NCBI GenBank assembly: GCA_902475455.1
Contig: CABRZO010000111.1
Span: 1 to 8,377, forward strand
Origin: an uncultured Eubacteriales bacterium
GTDB taxonomy: Bacteria; Bacillota; Clostridia; Oscillospirales; Oscillospiraceae
Direction: 5' to 3'
Length of the DNA stretch: 8,377 bases
Below the pieces are notes generated by a model. The model ran no database searches. It was not told the origin of the DNA and was given only the letters and a program-made list of their open reading frames with translations. Positions 1 to 5,564 of the stretch are shown one piece after another (within the stretch, counting starts at the first letter, position 1; each line of letters begins with the position of its first letter). The position numbers and the translations under genes are program-made.

Positions 1-59
1 GCGCCGTCCTGGATCAGAGTCCGCAGCGTATCCGCCAGCTGTACATATTTGGGTGCCAT
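1..59 (-). CDS. araR: AraR-like GntR-family transcriptional regulator, N-terminal fragment
   Basis: Read on the minus strand from an ATG at 59-57, the first 19 residues are MAPKYVQLADTLRTLIQDG, after which the frame runs off the left edge. The pattern (M-x-P-K-Y-x-Q, then a helix ending in IxxG) is the usual opening of a GntR-type winged helix. It closely resembles the start of Bacillus subtilis AraR as I remember it (MLPKYAQVKEEI). A GAAGGA ribosome binding site (minus strand, over 71-76) sits 11 bases before the start. The gene diverges from an arabinose transport and isomerase operon, which fits a repressor that controls both itself and that operon. AraR proteins pair this DNA-binding domain with a LacI-like sugar-sensing domain, but that part is outside the window. 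Another GntR regulator is possible, since only 19 residues are visible. Confidence 0.68.
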   Translation of the reverse strand, partial: MAPKYVQLADTLRTLIQDG

Positions 60-76
60 CAGGAACACCGTCCTTC

Positions 77-87
77 AATTTGTATTG
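77..87. repeat. 11-bp repeat AATTTGTATTG, copy 1
   Basis: AATTTGTATTG at 77-87 recurs exactly at 458-468 in the same orientation. This copy covers the predicted transcription start region of the araR-like gene (about 86) and is flanked by CAATT/AATTG symmetry at 76-92. The element contains TTTGTA, as in an AraR half-site. Placement near the promoter of each divergent unit suggests a shared regulator site, but an 11-mer can repeat by chance in DNA this A/T rich. Confidence 0.4.
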
Positions 88-92
88 AATTG

Positions 93-121
93 ATTATATC
101 ACGGGATAAACCGATTGTAAA
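93..121 (-). promoter_or_regulatory. Promoter of the divergent araR-like gene
   Basis: On the minus strand, TTTACA (over 116-121) and TATAAT (over 93-98) are separated by exactly 17 bases, a near-consensus housekeeping sigma-factor promoter. The expected transcription start is near 86, giving a leader of about 27 bases before the ATG at 59. The -10 element is perfect and lies in A/T-rich DNA, so some chance matching is possible, but position, spacing and orientation all suit the gene. Confidence 0.72.
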
Positions 122-142
122 TGAAAGTACAAATTTTATAAT
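115..142 (+). promoter_or_regulatory. Possible second forward promoter, overlapping the araR promoter
   Basis: TTGTAA (115-120), a 16-base spacer and TATAAT (137-142) form a forward-facing promoter-like pair whose -35 box overlaps the -35 box of the opposing promoter. The spacer contains GTACAAAT (127-134), which matches one half of an AraR box. If used, it would start near 149 and make a leader of about 480 bases before the binding protein gene. The DNA here is so A/T rich that TATAAT may occur by chance, and a better promoter lies at 508-536. Confidence 0.3.
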
Positions 143-160
143 AAAAATTAAATAGAGCAT

Positions 161-176
161 ATTCGTTCGTACAACC
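161..176. promoter_or_regulatory. AraR-box-like palindrome, araR-proximal
   Basis: The 16 bases ATTCGTTCGTACAACC match 12 of 16 positions of the AraR operator consensus as I recall it from Bacillus (ATTTGTACGTACAAAT), including the central CGTACAA. With the next bases included, TTCG...CGAA arms extend the symmetry at 162-179. The site lies 40 bases upstream of the araR-like -35 box, so it could serve autoregulation or DNA looping with the site at 489-504. The identification depends on the neighbouring regulator really being AraR. Confidence 0.5.
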
Positions 177-180
177 GAAG

Positions 181-450
181 GGAAACGTGACGAAAAAGGA
201 CGAAGAATAGGTAGAAAAAACCAGGATGCAAAAAAAGCATGGAAAAGAAACTGGAATCATGCAAAAAGAAATAAGCGCATTTACACTGGAATTAGATAAA
301 ATGACGAAGAAAAAAGCTGGCAAAAATTGCATCGAAAAAAACACATTTGGCTCAAAACGGAAAAAATAGATTTAATATATCGTCAAAATGCCAGTTTAAA
401 GCCATTTTTTTTGGTGACAACAATAGAAATGTACCGGTTAAACAAAAGAA
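181..450. other. A-rich intergenic stretch with no convincing gene
   Basis: This stretch is strongly enriched in A on the plus strand, with many runs of 4-7 A, unlike the G+C-rich genes on the right. The longest small frame I find that is not shadowed by a better explanation is a 47-codon ATG frame (226-369). It is lysine-rich because of the base composition and has only a weak ribosome site. A T8 tract at 405-412 has no good hairpin before it. I see no tRNA, riboswitch or known RNA pattern. The region most likely acts as curved, looping DNA between the two operator groups. Confidence 0.5.
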
Positions 451-457
451 TACGAAA

Positions 458-468
458 AATTTGTATTG
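458..468. repeat. 11-bp repeat AATTTGTATTG, copy 2
   Basis: This is the second exact copy of the 11-mer found at 77-87. It overlaps the left arm of the palindrome at 461-478 and lies 40 bases before the -35 box of the operon promoter. The two copies are 381 bases apart. Confidence 0.4.
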
Positions 469-478
469 TTAAATACAA
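461..478. promoter_or_regulatory. Perfect 7-bp-arm palindrome upstream of the operon promoter
   Basis: TTGTATT (461-467), a 4-base centre GTTA, and AATACAA (472-478) form an exact inverted repeat. Its centre is 27 bases from the centre of the AraR-box-like site at 489-504. The arms resemble AraR half-sites with a different core, so it could be a second, weaker AraR site or a site for another dimeric regulator. It is too A/T rich to be a good RNA hairpin, and no terminator tract follows. Confidence 0.45.
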
Positions 479-488
479 CAAACTTTGC

Positions 489-504
489 AGATGTACGGAC
501 AAAA
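489..504. promoter_or_regulatory. AraR-box-like operator next to the operon -35 box
   Basis: AGATGTACGGACAAAA matches 12 of 16 positions of the remembered AraR consensus ATTTGTACGTACAAAT. On the other strand it reads TTTTGTCCGTACATCT, with the TTTGTCCGTACA core typical of Bacillus arabinose operators. It ends 3 bases before the -35 box of the promoter at 508-536, where a bound repressor would obstruct RNA polymerase. The match and its position support each other. Confidence 0.58.
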
Positions 505-507
505 CTC

Positions 508-536
508 TTGACGGAGTGCAATGAGGAGAATAAAAT
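508..536 (+). promoter_or_regulatory. Main promoter of the transport/arabinose operon
   Basis: TTGACG (508-513), a 17-base spacer and TAAAAT (531-536) make a strong housekeeping-type promoter. Transcription would start near 543, leaving a leader of about 85 bases before the ATG at 629. An AraR-like operator abuts it on the upstream side. No other promoter of this quality is seen before the following genes, so it probably drives the whole operon. Confidence 0.75.
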
Positions 537-540
537 GTGT

Positions 541-602
541 TTTGTAAAAGTTCCAAGATGATGATACATATTTGATTCGTTGTCCTGGAACTGGAAAACA
601 AA
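541..602 (+). promoter_or_regulatory. Stem-loop in the 5' leader of the binding protein mRNA
   Basis: AGTTCCA (549-555) pairs perfectly with TGGAACT (586-592) around a 30-base loop, and outside it TTTGT (541-545) can pair with ACAAA (598-602) across a small internal loop. The structure begins almost at the predicted transcription start and ends about 10 bases before the AAAGGAGA ribosome site (613-620). It could protect the 5' end of a highly expressed mRNA or adjust translation. It matches no riboswitch class that I know. Confidence 0.4.
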
Positions 603-628
603 TTTTATTGGAAAAGGAGAACAACACG

Positions 629-1732
629 ATGAAAAAACTACTTGCTCTGTTGATGGCTCTGGCCATGGCGTTTGCCCTGGTCGCCTGTGGCAGCTCCGGT
701 GGCAGCACCACCAGCTCCGGCGCTGACGCCTCCGCCAGCGATTCCTCCGCCAGTTCCGGTGACGCCTCCAGCGCGGACTCCGGTGACGCTTCCGACGGCG
801 ATCTGATCACCGTTGGTTTCGCCCAGGTGGGCCATGAGTCCGACTGGCGTACCGCTTCCACCCAGTCCTGCCAGGACGTGTTCACCGAAGAGAACGGCTA
901 TGAGCTGATCTTCGTGGACTGCGACCAGGACTCCGCTGCTCAGCTGGAGGCCGTCCGTGGCTTCATTGAGCAGGACGTGGACTACATCATCATTGACCCC
1001 ATCGTCTCCACCGGCTGGGACACCGTCCTGGGTGAGTGCGAGGATGCTGGCATTCCTGTCATTGTCATCGACCGCACCATTGATGACTCCGACAACTACA
1101 CCGCTTGGGTCGGCTCCAACTTCAAGACTGAGGGCTTGGCTGCCGGCGAGTGGCTGAATGCCTACGCTGCCGAGCGCGGCATTGAGATCTCTGGCATCCT
1201 GGTCATCGAGGGCACCACCGGTTCCTCCGCTCAGCTGGGCCGTACCGAGGGCTTTGAGGAAGTGGCCGCCAACTATGGCTGGACCATCCTCGACTCCCAG
1301 GACGGTGACTTCACCGAGGCCGGCGGCCAGGAAGTCATGGAGTCCTATTGCCAGAGCTATGCTGGCCAGTTCAACGTGGTGGTTTGCCAGAACGATAACG
1401 AGGCCTTTGGCGCGATGACCGCTATGGACGCCGCCGGCATCACCTATGGTGTGGACGGCGACGTGATCCTGATCTCCTTCGACGCCTGCAGTGCCGCTCT
1501 GGAGCACGTGATGGCCGGCAACATCAACGCCGACTTCGAGTGCAACCCCCTGGCCGCTCCCTTCGTGGAGGAAGTCATCCAGCAGCTGGAGGCTGGTGAG
1601 ACTCCCGAGAAGGAAGTCTACATGGAAGAGCATTGGTTCACCAACGGCGACGTGGTGCCTGAGTTCTCTGTCGACGGTGTGGCTCAGGAGATGACCGTGG
1701 TTACCCAGGAGGTCATCGACGCTCAGTATTGA
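629..1732 (+). CDS. ytfQ: Sugar ABC transporter substrate-binding lipoprotein, YtfQ type (367 aa)
   Basis: This is a surface-anchored receptor that captures a sugar and delivers it to the permeases encoded downstream. Residues 1-20 are a lipoprotein signal (MKK, hydrophobic core, LVAC) with lipidation expected at Cys20. Residues 21-58 are a low-complexity Ser/Ala/Gly/Asp tether. From about residue 60 a two-lobe periplasmic-binding fold starts with TVGFAQVGHESDWR (61-74), the hallmark of the galactofuranose-binding protein YtfQ. Other family motifs are STGW (127-130), DRTID (148-152), EGTTGSS (194-200), DGDFTEAGG (225-233), QNDNEAFGA (254-262) and SFDAC (283-287). The ATG at 629 is chosen over an in-frame ATG at 572 because AAAGGAGA lies 8 bases before it and a proper signal peptide follows. 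YtfQ-like proteins prefer furanose forms, and the araA linkage suggests L-arabinose rather than galactose, which is an inference. Codon choice is strongly biased, as expected for an abundant protein. Confidence 0.93.
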   Translation: MKKLLALLMALAMAFALVACGSSGGSTTSSGADASASDSSASSGDASSADSGDASDGDLITVGFAQVGHESDWRTASTQSCQDVFTEENGYELIFVDCDQDSAAQLEAVRGFIEQDVDYIIIDPIVSTGWDTVLGECEDAGIPVIVIDRTIDDSDNYTAWVGSNFKTEGLAAGEWLNAYAAERGIEISGILVIEGTTGSSAQLGRTEGFEEVAANYGWTILDSQDGDFTEAGGQEVMESYCQSYAGQFNVVVCQNDNEAFGAMTAMDAAGITYGVDGDVILISFDACSAALEHVMAGNINADFECNPLAAPFVEEVIQQLEAGETPEKEVYMEEHWFTNGDVVPEFSVDGVAQEMTVVTQEVIDAQY

Positions 1733-1801
1733 TCTGTCTCTGACAACCGGTGGGGAACCGGCACAAAAGTGACGGATCCCATGTAACACAGTAGCTTCTC
1801 A

Positions 1802-1839
1802 GGGCGGACCCGGTTGGACCTGGGTCCGCCCTTTTGCTT
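1802..1839 (+). terminator. Intrinsic terminator-like hairpin between binding protein and ATPase genes
   Basis: GGGCGGACCC (1802-1811) and GGGTCCGCCC (1822-1831) form a perfect 10-bp G+C-rich stem around a 10-base loop, followed by TTTTGCTT. The short T-run suggests partial termination. It sits 70 bases after the binding protein stop and directly before the ribosome site of the ATPase gene. This placement commonly yields excess binding protein over membrane components by letting only some transcripts read through and by protecting the 3' end of the short mRNA. Confidence 0.82.
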
Positions 1840-1854
1840 GGAAGGAAGGATAGC

Positions 1855-3375
1855 ATGGAACATGATATCGTATTGACCATGCGGGGTATCTGCATGGAAT
1901 TCCCTGGCGTCAAGGCACTGGACAATGTGGACTTCACCCTGCGCAAGGGCGAGATCCATGCCTTGATGGGGGAGAACGGCGCAGGCAAATCCACGCTGAT
2001 CAAATGCCTGACCGGCATCAATGATTTCCAGGCCGGCGAGATCCGCGTGGACGGCGTGGAGGGCCTGGTGAAAAACCACTCCACCATGGACGCCCAGCGG
2101 GTGGGAATTTCCACCGTGTATCAGGAGGTCAATCTTTGCCCCAACCTGAGCGTGGCGGAAAACCTTTTTATCGGCCGGGAGCCTAAGACAAAAATCGGTA
2201 CCATTGACCGCAAGGCTATGGTGCGTCAGGCTGCCAAGCTGGCGGCGGATCTGGACATCCAGGTGGATGTCACACAAAATTTGGAGAACTACTCCATTGC
2301 CATCCAGCAGATGATCGCCATTGCCCGGGCGGTTGATATGGATTGCAAGGTGTTGATTTTGGACGAGCCCACCTCGTCCCTGGACGACAACGAGGTGGAG
2401 AAGTTGTTTGTCCTGATGCGTCGCCTCCGGGACCAGGGGGTCGGCATCATCTTTGTCACCCACTTCCTGGAGCAGGTGTATGCCGTGTGCGACCGGATTA
2501 CCGTTCTGCGCAACGGAACCCTGGTGGGTGAGTATCCCATCGCGGAGCTGCCCAGGGTGAAGCTGGTGGCGGCCATGATGGGCAAGGACTTTGACGACCT
2601 GAGCGCCATCAAGCCCGAGGGAGCCCGGGACTTCAGTGATGTGCCCCTGGAGATCGACGCCAAGGGCCTGAGCCATAAGGGAACCATCAAACCCTTTGAT
2701 CTGGAGATCCACAAAGGCGAGGTGGTGGGCCTGACCGGACTGCTGGGCTCCGGCCGCAGTGAGCTGGCCCGAGCCATCTATGGCGCCGACCGGGCCCAGA
2801 CCGGCACCCTGAAGGTGGACGGCAAGGAGGTCAAGATCAAGGCCCCCATTGACTCCATGAATCTGGGCATGGGACTTCTGCCCGACGACCGGAAGGCCGA
2901 GGGCATCATCGGTGACCTGTCGGTGCGGGAGAATATCATTCTGGCCCTGCAGGCCAAGCGGGGGATGTTGCGTCCCCTGTCCCGGGCCAAGCAGGAGGAG
3001 ATCGCAGACCGTTACATTGAGCTGCTACAGATCAAGACCGCCAGCCGGGAGACCCCCATCAAGCAGCTCTCCGGCGGCAATCAGCAGAAGGTCATTCTGG
3101 CCCGCTGGCTGGCCACGGACCCGGACTTCCTGATTCTGGACGAGCCCACCCGAGGCATCGACATCGGTACCAAAACCGAGATCCAGAAGCTGGTGATCCA
3201 GCTGTCCCAGGAAGGGAAGAGCATCATATTCATCTCCTCTGAGATTGAGGAAATGCTGCGCACCTGCAACCGCATGGCGGTGCTGCGTGACGGTGAAAAG
3301 GTGGGCGAGCTGGACGGCGAGTTGACCCAGGAGCGGGTCATGGCCGCCATCGCTGGAGGTACAGATCATGAGTAA
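1855..3375 (+). CDS. ytfR: Sugar ABC transporter ATP-binding protein, two-domain, YtfR type (506 aa)
   Basis: This cytoplasmic double ATPase powers sugar import through the two permeases. NBD1 has Walker A GENGAGKST (39-47), Q-loop Gln90, a weak signature YSIAIQQM (146-153), Walker B VLILDEP (166-172) and His203. NBD2 has a degenerate Walker A with Arg in place of Lys (GLLGSGRSE, about 295-303), a full signature LSGGNQQK (405-412), Walker B FLILDEP (425-431) and SSE (461-463) where the switch His would be. Only the site made of NBD1 Walker A and NBD2 signature therefore looks fully competent, which is usual for this sugar-importer family. Its length fits E. coli YtfR (about 500 aa). The ATG at 1855 follows AAGGAAGGA (1842-1850). 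A TTG at 1834 is in frame but lies in the terminator tract and is rejected. The 3' end overlaps the next gene by 8 bases, implying coupled translation. Confidence 0.94.
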   Translation: MEHDIVLTMRGICMEFPGVKALDNVDFTLRKGEIHALMGENGAGKSTLIKCLTGINDFQAGEIRVDGVEGLVKNHSTMDAQRVGISTVYQEVNLCPNLSVAENLFIGREPKTKIGTIDRKAMVRQAAKLAADLDIQVDVTQNLENYSIAIQQMIAIARAVDMDCKVLILDEPTSSLDDNEVEKLFVLMRRLRDQGVGIIFVTHFLEQVYAVCDRITVLRNGTLVGEYPIAELPRVKLVAAMMGKDFDDLSAIKPEGARDFSDVPLEIDAKGLSHKGTIKPFDLEIHKGEVVGLTGLLGSGRSELARAIYGADRAQTGTLKVDGKEVKIKAPIDSMNLGMGLLPDDRKAEGIIGDLSVRENIILALQAKRGMLRPLSRAKQEEIADRYIELLQIKTASRETPIKQLSGGNQQKVILARWLATDPDFLILDEPTRGIDIGTKTEIQKLVIQLSQEGKSIIFISSEIEEMLRTCNRMAVLRDGEKVGELDGELTQERVMAAIAGGTDHE

Positions 3376-4453
3376 ACTGAAAAAGATTACGGGAATGCGG
3401 CTGTTTTTGCCCGTGTTCTGCATGATCCTGGTGCTGGCCATCAACGTGGTCTATGACATCATCCAGGGGAATGCATTCTATGACTTCTTTACCATTTCCA
3501 TTCAGAACGGCGTGCTGTACGGCCGTCTGATTACCGTGCTGAACCGGGGCAGCGAGGTGGCCATCCTGGCCATCGGCATGACGCTGGTGGTCTCCTCCTC
3601 CGCCGGTACCGATATTTCTGTGGGTTCCGTCATGAGCCTCTGCGCCTCTCTGTGCTGCATGCTGGTGGCGGGCTTCGGTGTCACCAGCGTGGCCTCCGCC
3701 GCCGACTTTGCCTGCCCTCTGGCGCTGGGCATTGTGGCTGGCCTGCTGATGGGCTGCCTCTGCGGCGCCTTCAACGGCACTCTGGTGGCCTATCTGAACA
3801 TTCAGCCCATGGTGGCGACCCTGATCCTGTACTCGGCGGCCCGGGCCATCGGTCTGCTGCTGTGCAATAACATGATCGTCTATATCCGCACCGACTCCTT
3901 CGGGCTGCTGGGCTCCGGCAGCATCGGCCCGGTGCCCACTCCCATCGTGCTGGCCGCTTTCTGTGTGGTTGTCACCTATCTGATTCTGAAGAAGACCGCC
4001 CTGGGCATGTACATCCAGTCTGTGGGCATCAACAAAAAGGCCAGCCGCATCGCCGGCCTGAACAGCCAGCGGATTATCTTCCTGTGCTATGTGATCTGCG
4101 GCCTCTGCGCCGGTATCGCCGGCATCATCGCCTCCTCCCGAATCACCAGCGCCGACTCCAACAACATCGGCCTGAACTTCGAGATGGACGCCATCCTGGC
4201 GGTGGCCCTGGGCGGCAACAGCCTGGGCGGCGGCAAGTTCAACCTGGGCGGCTCCATCATCGGCGCCTACACCATCCAGGCGATCACCACCACCATGTAC
4301 GCCATGGGCGTGTCCACCTCTCAGGCCCCGGTGTTCAAGGCCATCGTCATTATCATCATTGTGGCCATCCAGGCGCCCCCTGTCCGGGCCTGGTTCCAGA
4401 AGCGCCGCATCAAGCGGGCGGAGCGCGCCGGAAAGGAGGCTGTCGGGGTATGA
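3368..4453 (+). CDS. ytfT: Sugar ABC transporter permease, YtfT type (361 aa)
   Basis: This is one of two membrane subunits forming the sugar channel, of the ribose/galactofuranose permease family (BPD_transp_2). The N-terminus has a membrane segment near 12-30, and further hydrophobic segments appear near 63-77, 84-104, 113-137, 147-166, 190-207, 236-256, 292-312 and 322-336. Family markers are LAIGMTLV (67-74), the TDISVGS loop (81-87), NIQPMVATLIL (144-154), KKTALGMYI (208-216), SADSNNIGLNFEMDAILAVA (261-280, shared with E. coli YtfT) and the Gly-rich GGNSLGGG (282-289). The C-terminus is basic, consistent with an inside location. The start overlaps the ATPase stop (ATGAGTAA), with GGAGGT 7 bases upstream (3355-3360). 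It overlaps the next gene by 4 bases. Pairing with a second, different permease means the channel is a heterodimer. Confidence 0.93.
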   Translation: MSKLKKITGMRLFLPVFCMILVLAINVVYDIIQGNAFYDFFTISIQNGVLYGRLITVLNRGSEVAILAIGMTLVVSSSAGTDISVGSVMSLCASLCCMLVAGFGVTSVASAADFACPLALGIVAGLLMGCLCGAFNGTLVAYLNIQPMVATLILYSAARAIGLLLCNNMIVYIRTDSFGLLGSGSIGPVPTPIVLAAFCVVVTYLILKKTALGMYIQSVGINKKASRIAGLNSQRIIFLCYVICGLCAGIAGIIASSRITSADSNNIGLNFEMDAILAVALGGNSLGGGKFNLGGSIIGAYTIQAITTTMYAMGVSTSQAPVFKAIVIIIIVAIQAPPVRAWFQKRRIKRAERAGKEAVGV

Positions 4454-5484
4454 AAACCTTGCAACGCAAACAGATGAACAGCAATACTTTGCTGCTGATC
4501 ATCACCATTGTTCTGTTCGTGGTGCTGTACGCCGCCGGCTGTGTGGCCTATGCGGAGAAAGGCTTCACCCATGTGCAGACGTTCCTGAATGTTCTGATCA
4601 ACAACGCGGGCCTGATCTGTGTGGCCTGCGGCATGACCTGTGTTATGCTGACCGGCGGCATTGATATCTCTGTGGGCTCTCTGATCGCCATGGACTGTAT
4701 GCTGCTCTCCGTGGGTATGAGCAAGTGGGGCGTGAACGCCATCGTCATGTGTGTTCTCGTGCTGGTCATCGGCCTGGTGTTCGGCCTGGTCCAGGGGTTC
4801 CTGGTGGGCTATCTGGAGATCCAACCCTTTATCATCAGCATGGCGGGCATGTTCTTTGCCCGGGGTATGACGGCGGTGATCTGCACCGATCAGGTCTCCA
4901 TCACCGAGGCTGACAGCGCCATGTTTTATGGCTGGGCCAATGCCAAAATCAAGTTGCCCGCCTTCCTGGGCTACACCAACAGCAAGGGTGTAGTGCAGGT
5001 GCCCTATATCCGCATCGGCGTTGTGGTTGCCCTGGTCGTCCTGATCGCCATCTTCCTGATGCTCCGCTATACCAAGTTCGGACGCAGCCTGTACGCCGTG
5101 GGCGGCAGCGAGCAGTCCGCCGCCATGATGGGCCTGAATGTGAAAAAGACCAAGATGAAGGCCTATGTGCTCTCCTCTTTCCTGTGCTCCATCGGCGGCA
5201 TCTGCTACTGCCTGAACACCATGTCCGGCAGCGTGCAGCAGGCCACGGGCCTGGAGATGGATGCCATTGCCTCCTCCGTCATTGGCGGTACGCTGCTGAC
5301 CGGCGGTGTGGGCAACGTGATCGGCTCCTTCTTCGGCGTGCTGATCAACGGTACCATCTCCACCATCGTCAAGACCAACGGCAAGCTGGCCAGCTCCTGG
5401 CCCAACATCCTCACCGCGGCCCTGTTGTGCTTCTTCATTGTGCTGCAGTCGGTGTTCGCCCTGATCAAGTCCAGAAAGAAGTAA
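4450..5484 (+). CDS. yjfF: Sugar ABC transporter permease, YjfF type (344 aa)
   Basis: This is the second membrane subunit of the importer. The sequence matches E. coli YjfF most clearly in the first cytoplasmic loop, TGGIDISVGSLIA (68-80), in PFIISMAGMFFARG (126-139), in YTKFGRSLYAVGG (207-219) and in the block LEMDAIASSVIGGTLLTGG (268-286) followed by GVGNVIGSFFGV. Hydrophobic segments occur near 13-34, 52-67, 73-90, 95-120, 124-142, 187-205, 238-256, 288-305 and 318-338. The ATG at 4450 overlaps the preceding stop as ATGA, with AAAGGAGG 10 bases upstream (4432-4439), which points to coupled translation. The same frame is open further upstream to 4084, but that part is an out-of-frame reading of the first permease and is Arg/His/Pro-rich nonsense. 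The C-terminus ends with a basic SRKK. Confidence 0.93.
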   Translation: MKTLQRKQMNSNTLLLIITIVLFVVLYAAGCVAYAEKGFTHVQTFLNVLINNAGLICVACGMTCVMLTGGIDISVGSLIAMDCMLLSVGMSKWGVNAIVMCVLVLVIGLVFGLVQGFLVGYLEIQPFIISMAGMFFARGMTAVICTDQVSITEADSAMFYGWANAKIKLPAFLGYTNSKGVVQVPYIRIGVVVALVVLIAIFLMLRYTKFGRSLYAVGGSEQSAAMMGLNVKKTKMKAYVLSSFLCSIGGICYCLNTMSGSVQQATGLEMDAIASSVIGGTLLTGGVGNVIGSFFGVLINGTISTIVKTNGKLASSWPNILTAALLCFFIVLQSVFALIKSRKK

Positions 5485-5500
5485 TCTGCCGCTGTGCGGT

Positions 5501-5541
5501 GGCGCTGTCCTCCGGAGGCTGAAGGGCCCGGGGACAGCGCC
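5501..5541 (+). promoter_or_regulatory. Strong mRNA hairpin between transporter and kinase genes, no U-tract
   Basis: GGCGCTGTCC (5501-5510) pairs perfectly with GGACAGCGCC (5532-5541). Inside, CCGG (5512-5515) can pair with CCGG (5528-5531) past one bulged T, giving up to 14 bp. The bases after it (CCAATGGGAAAGG) contain no T-run, so it is not a classical terminator. It starts 16 bases after the permease stop and ends 9 bases before the kinase ribosome site region at 5551. A role as an mRNA processing or stability element dividing transporter from enzyme messages is plausible but inferred. Confidence 0.62.
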
Positions 5542-5564
5542 CCAATGGGAAAGGAAGGAATACT

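Noticed and set aside
226..369. 47-codon lysine-rich frame in the intergenic region
   Set aside because: The composition follows from A-runs, the ribosome site is weak, and no motif is recognised. It is more likely chance than a gene.
317..412. Possible hairpin pairs (CTGGCA 317-322 with TGCCAG 389-394; TGGCT 348-352 with AGCCA 400-404) before a T8 tract
   Set aside because: The two pairings cross each other, loops are long and stems short, so no credible terminator or defined RNA fold results.
430..444. Possible catabolite-repression (cre) site around TGTACCGGTTAAAC
   Set aside because: It cannot be aligned to the cre consensus with the central CG in place without several mismatches or an inserted base. 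No better cre match was seen upstream of the operon.
1747..1761. Small inverted repeat CCGGT/ACCGG after the binding protein gene
   Set aside because: Only five base pairs with no T-run. The nearby 10-bp hairpin at 1802 explains the junction better.
638..1789. Long minus-strand reading frame (383 codons) opposite the binding protein gene
   Set aside because: It mirrors the strongly codon-biased, G+C-rich third positions of the sense gene, shows Gly/Val/His-rich nonsense and no family motif, and has no reason to be translated.
1723..2712. Minus-strand frame of 329 codons opposite the ATPase gene
   Set aside because: It is a shadow of ytfR, which has all expected motifs in the plus-strand frame. 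The antisense product has no recognisable domain.
4084..4449. Upstream extension of the second permease frame
   Set aside because: It overlaps the first permease in another frame and reads as Arg/His/Pro-rich sequence. The ATG at 4450 with its AAAGGAGG site and ATGA overlap is clearly the start.
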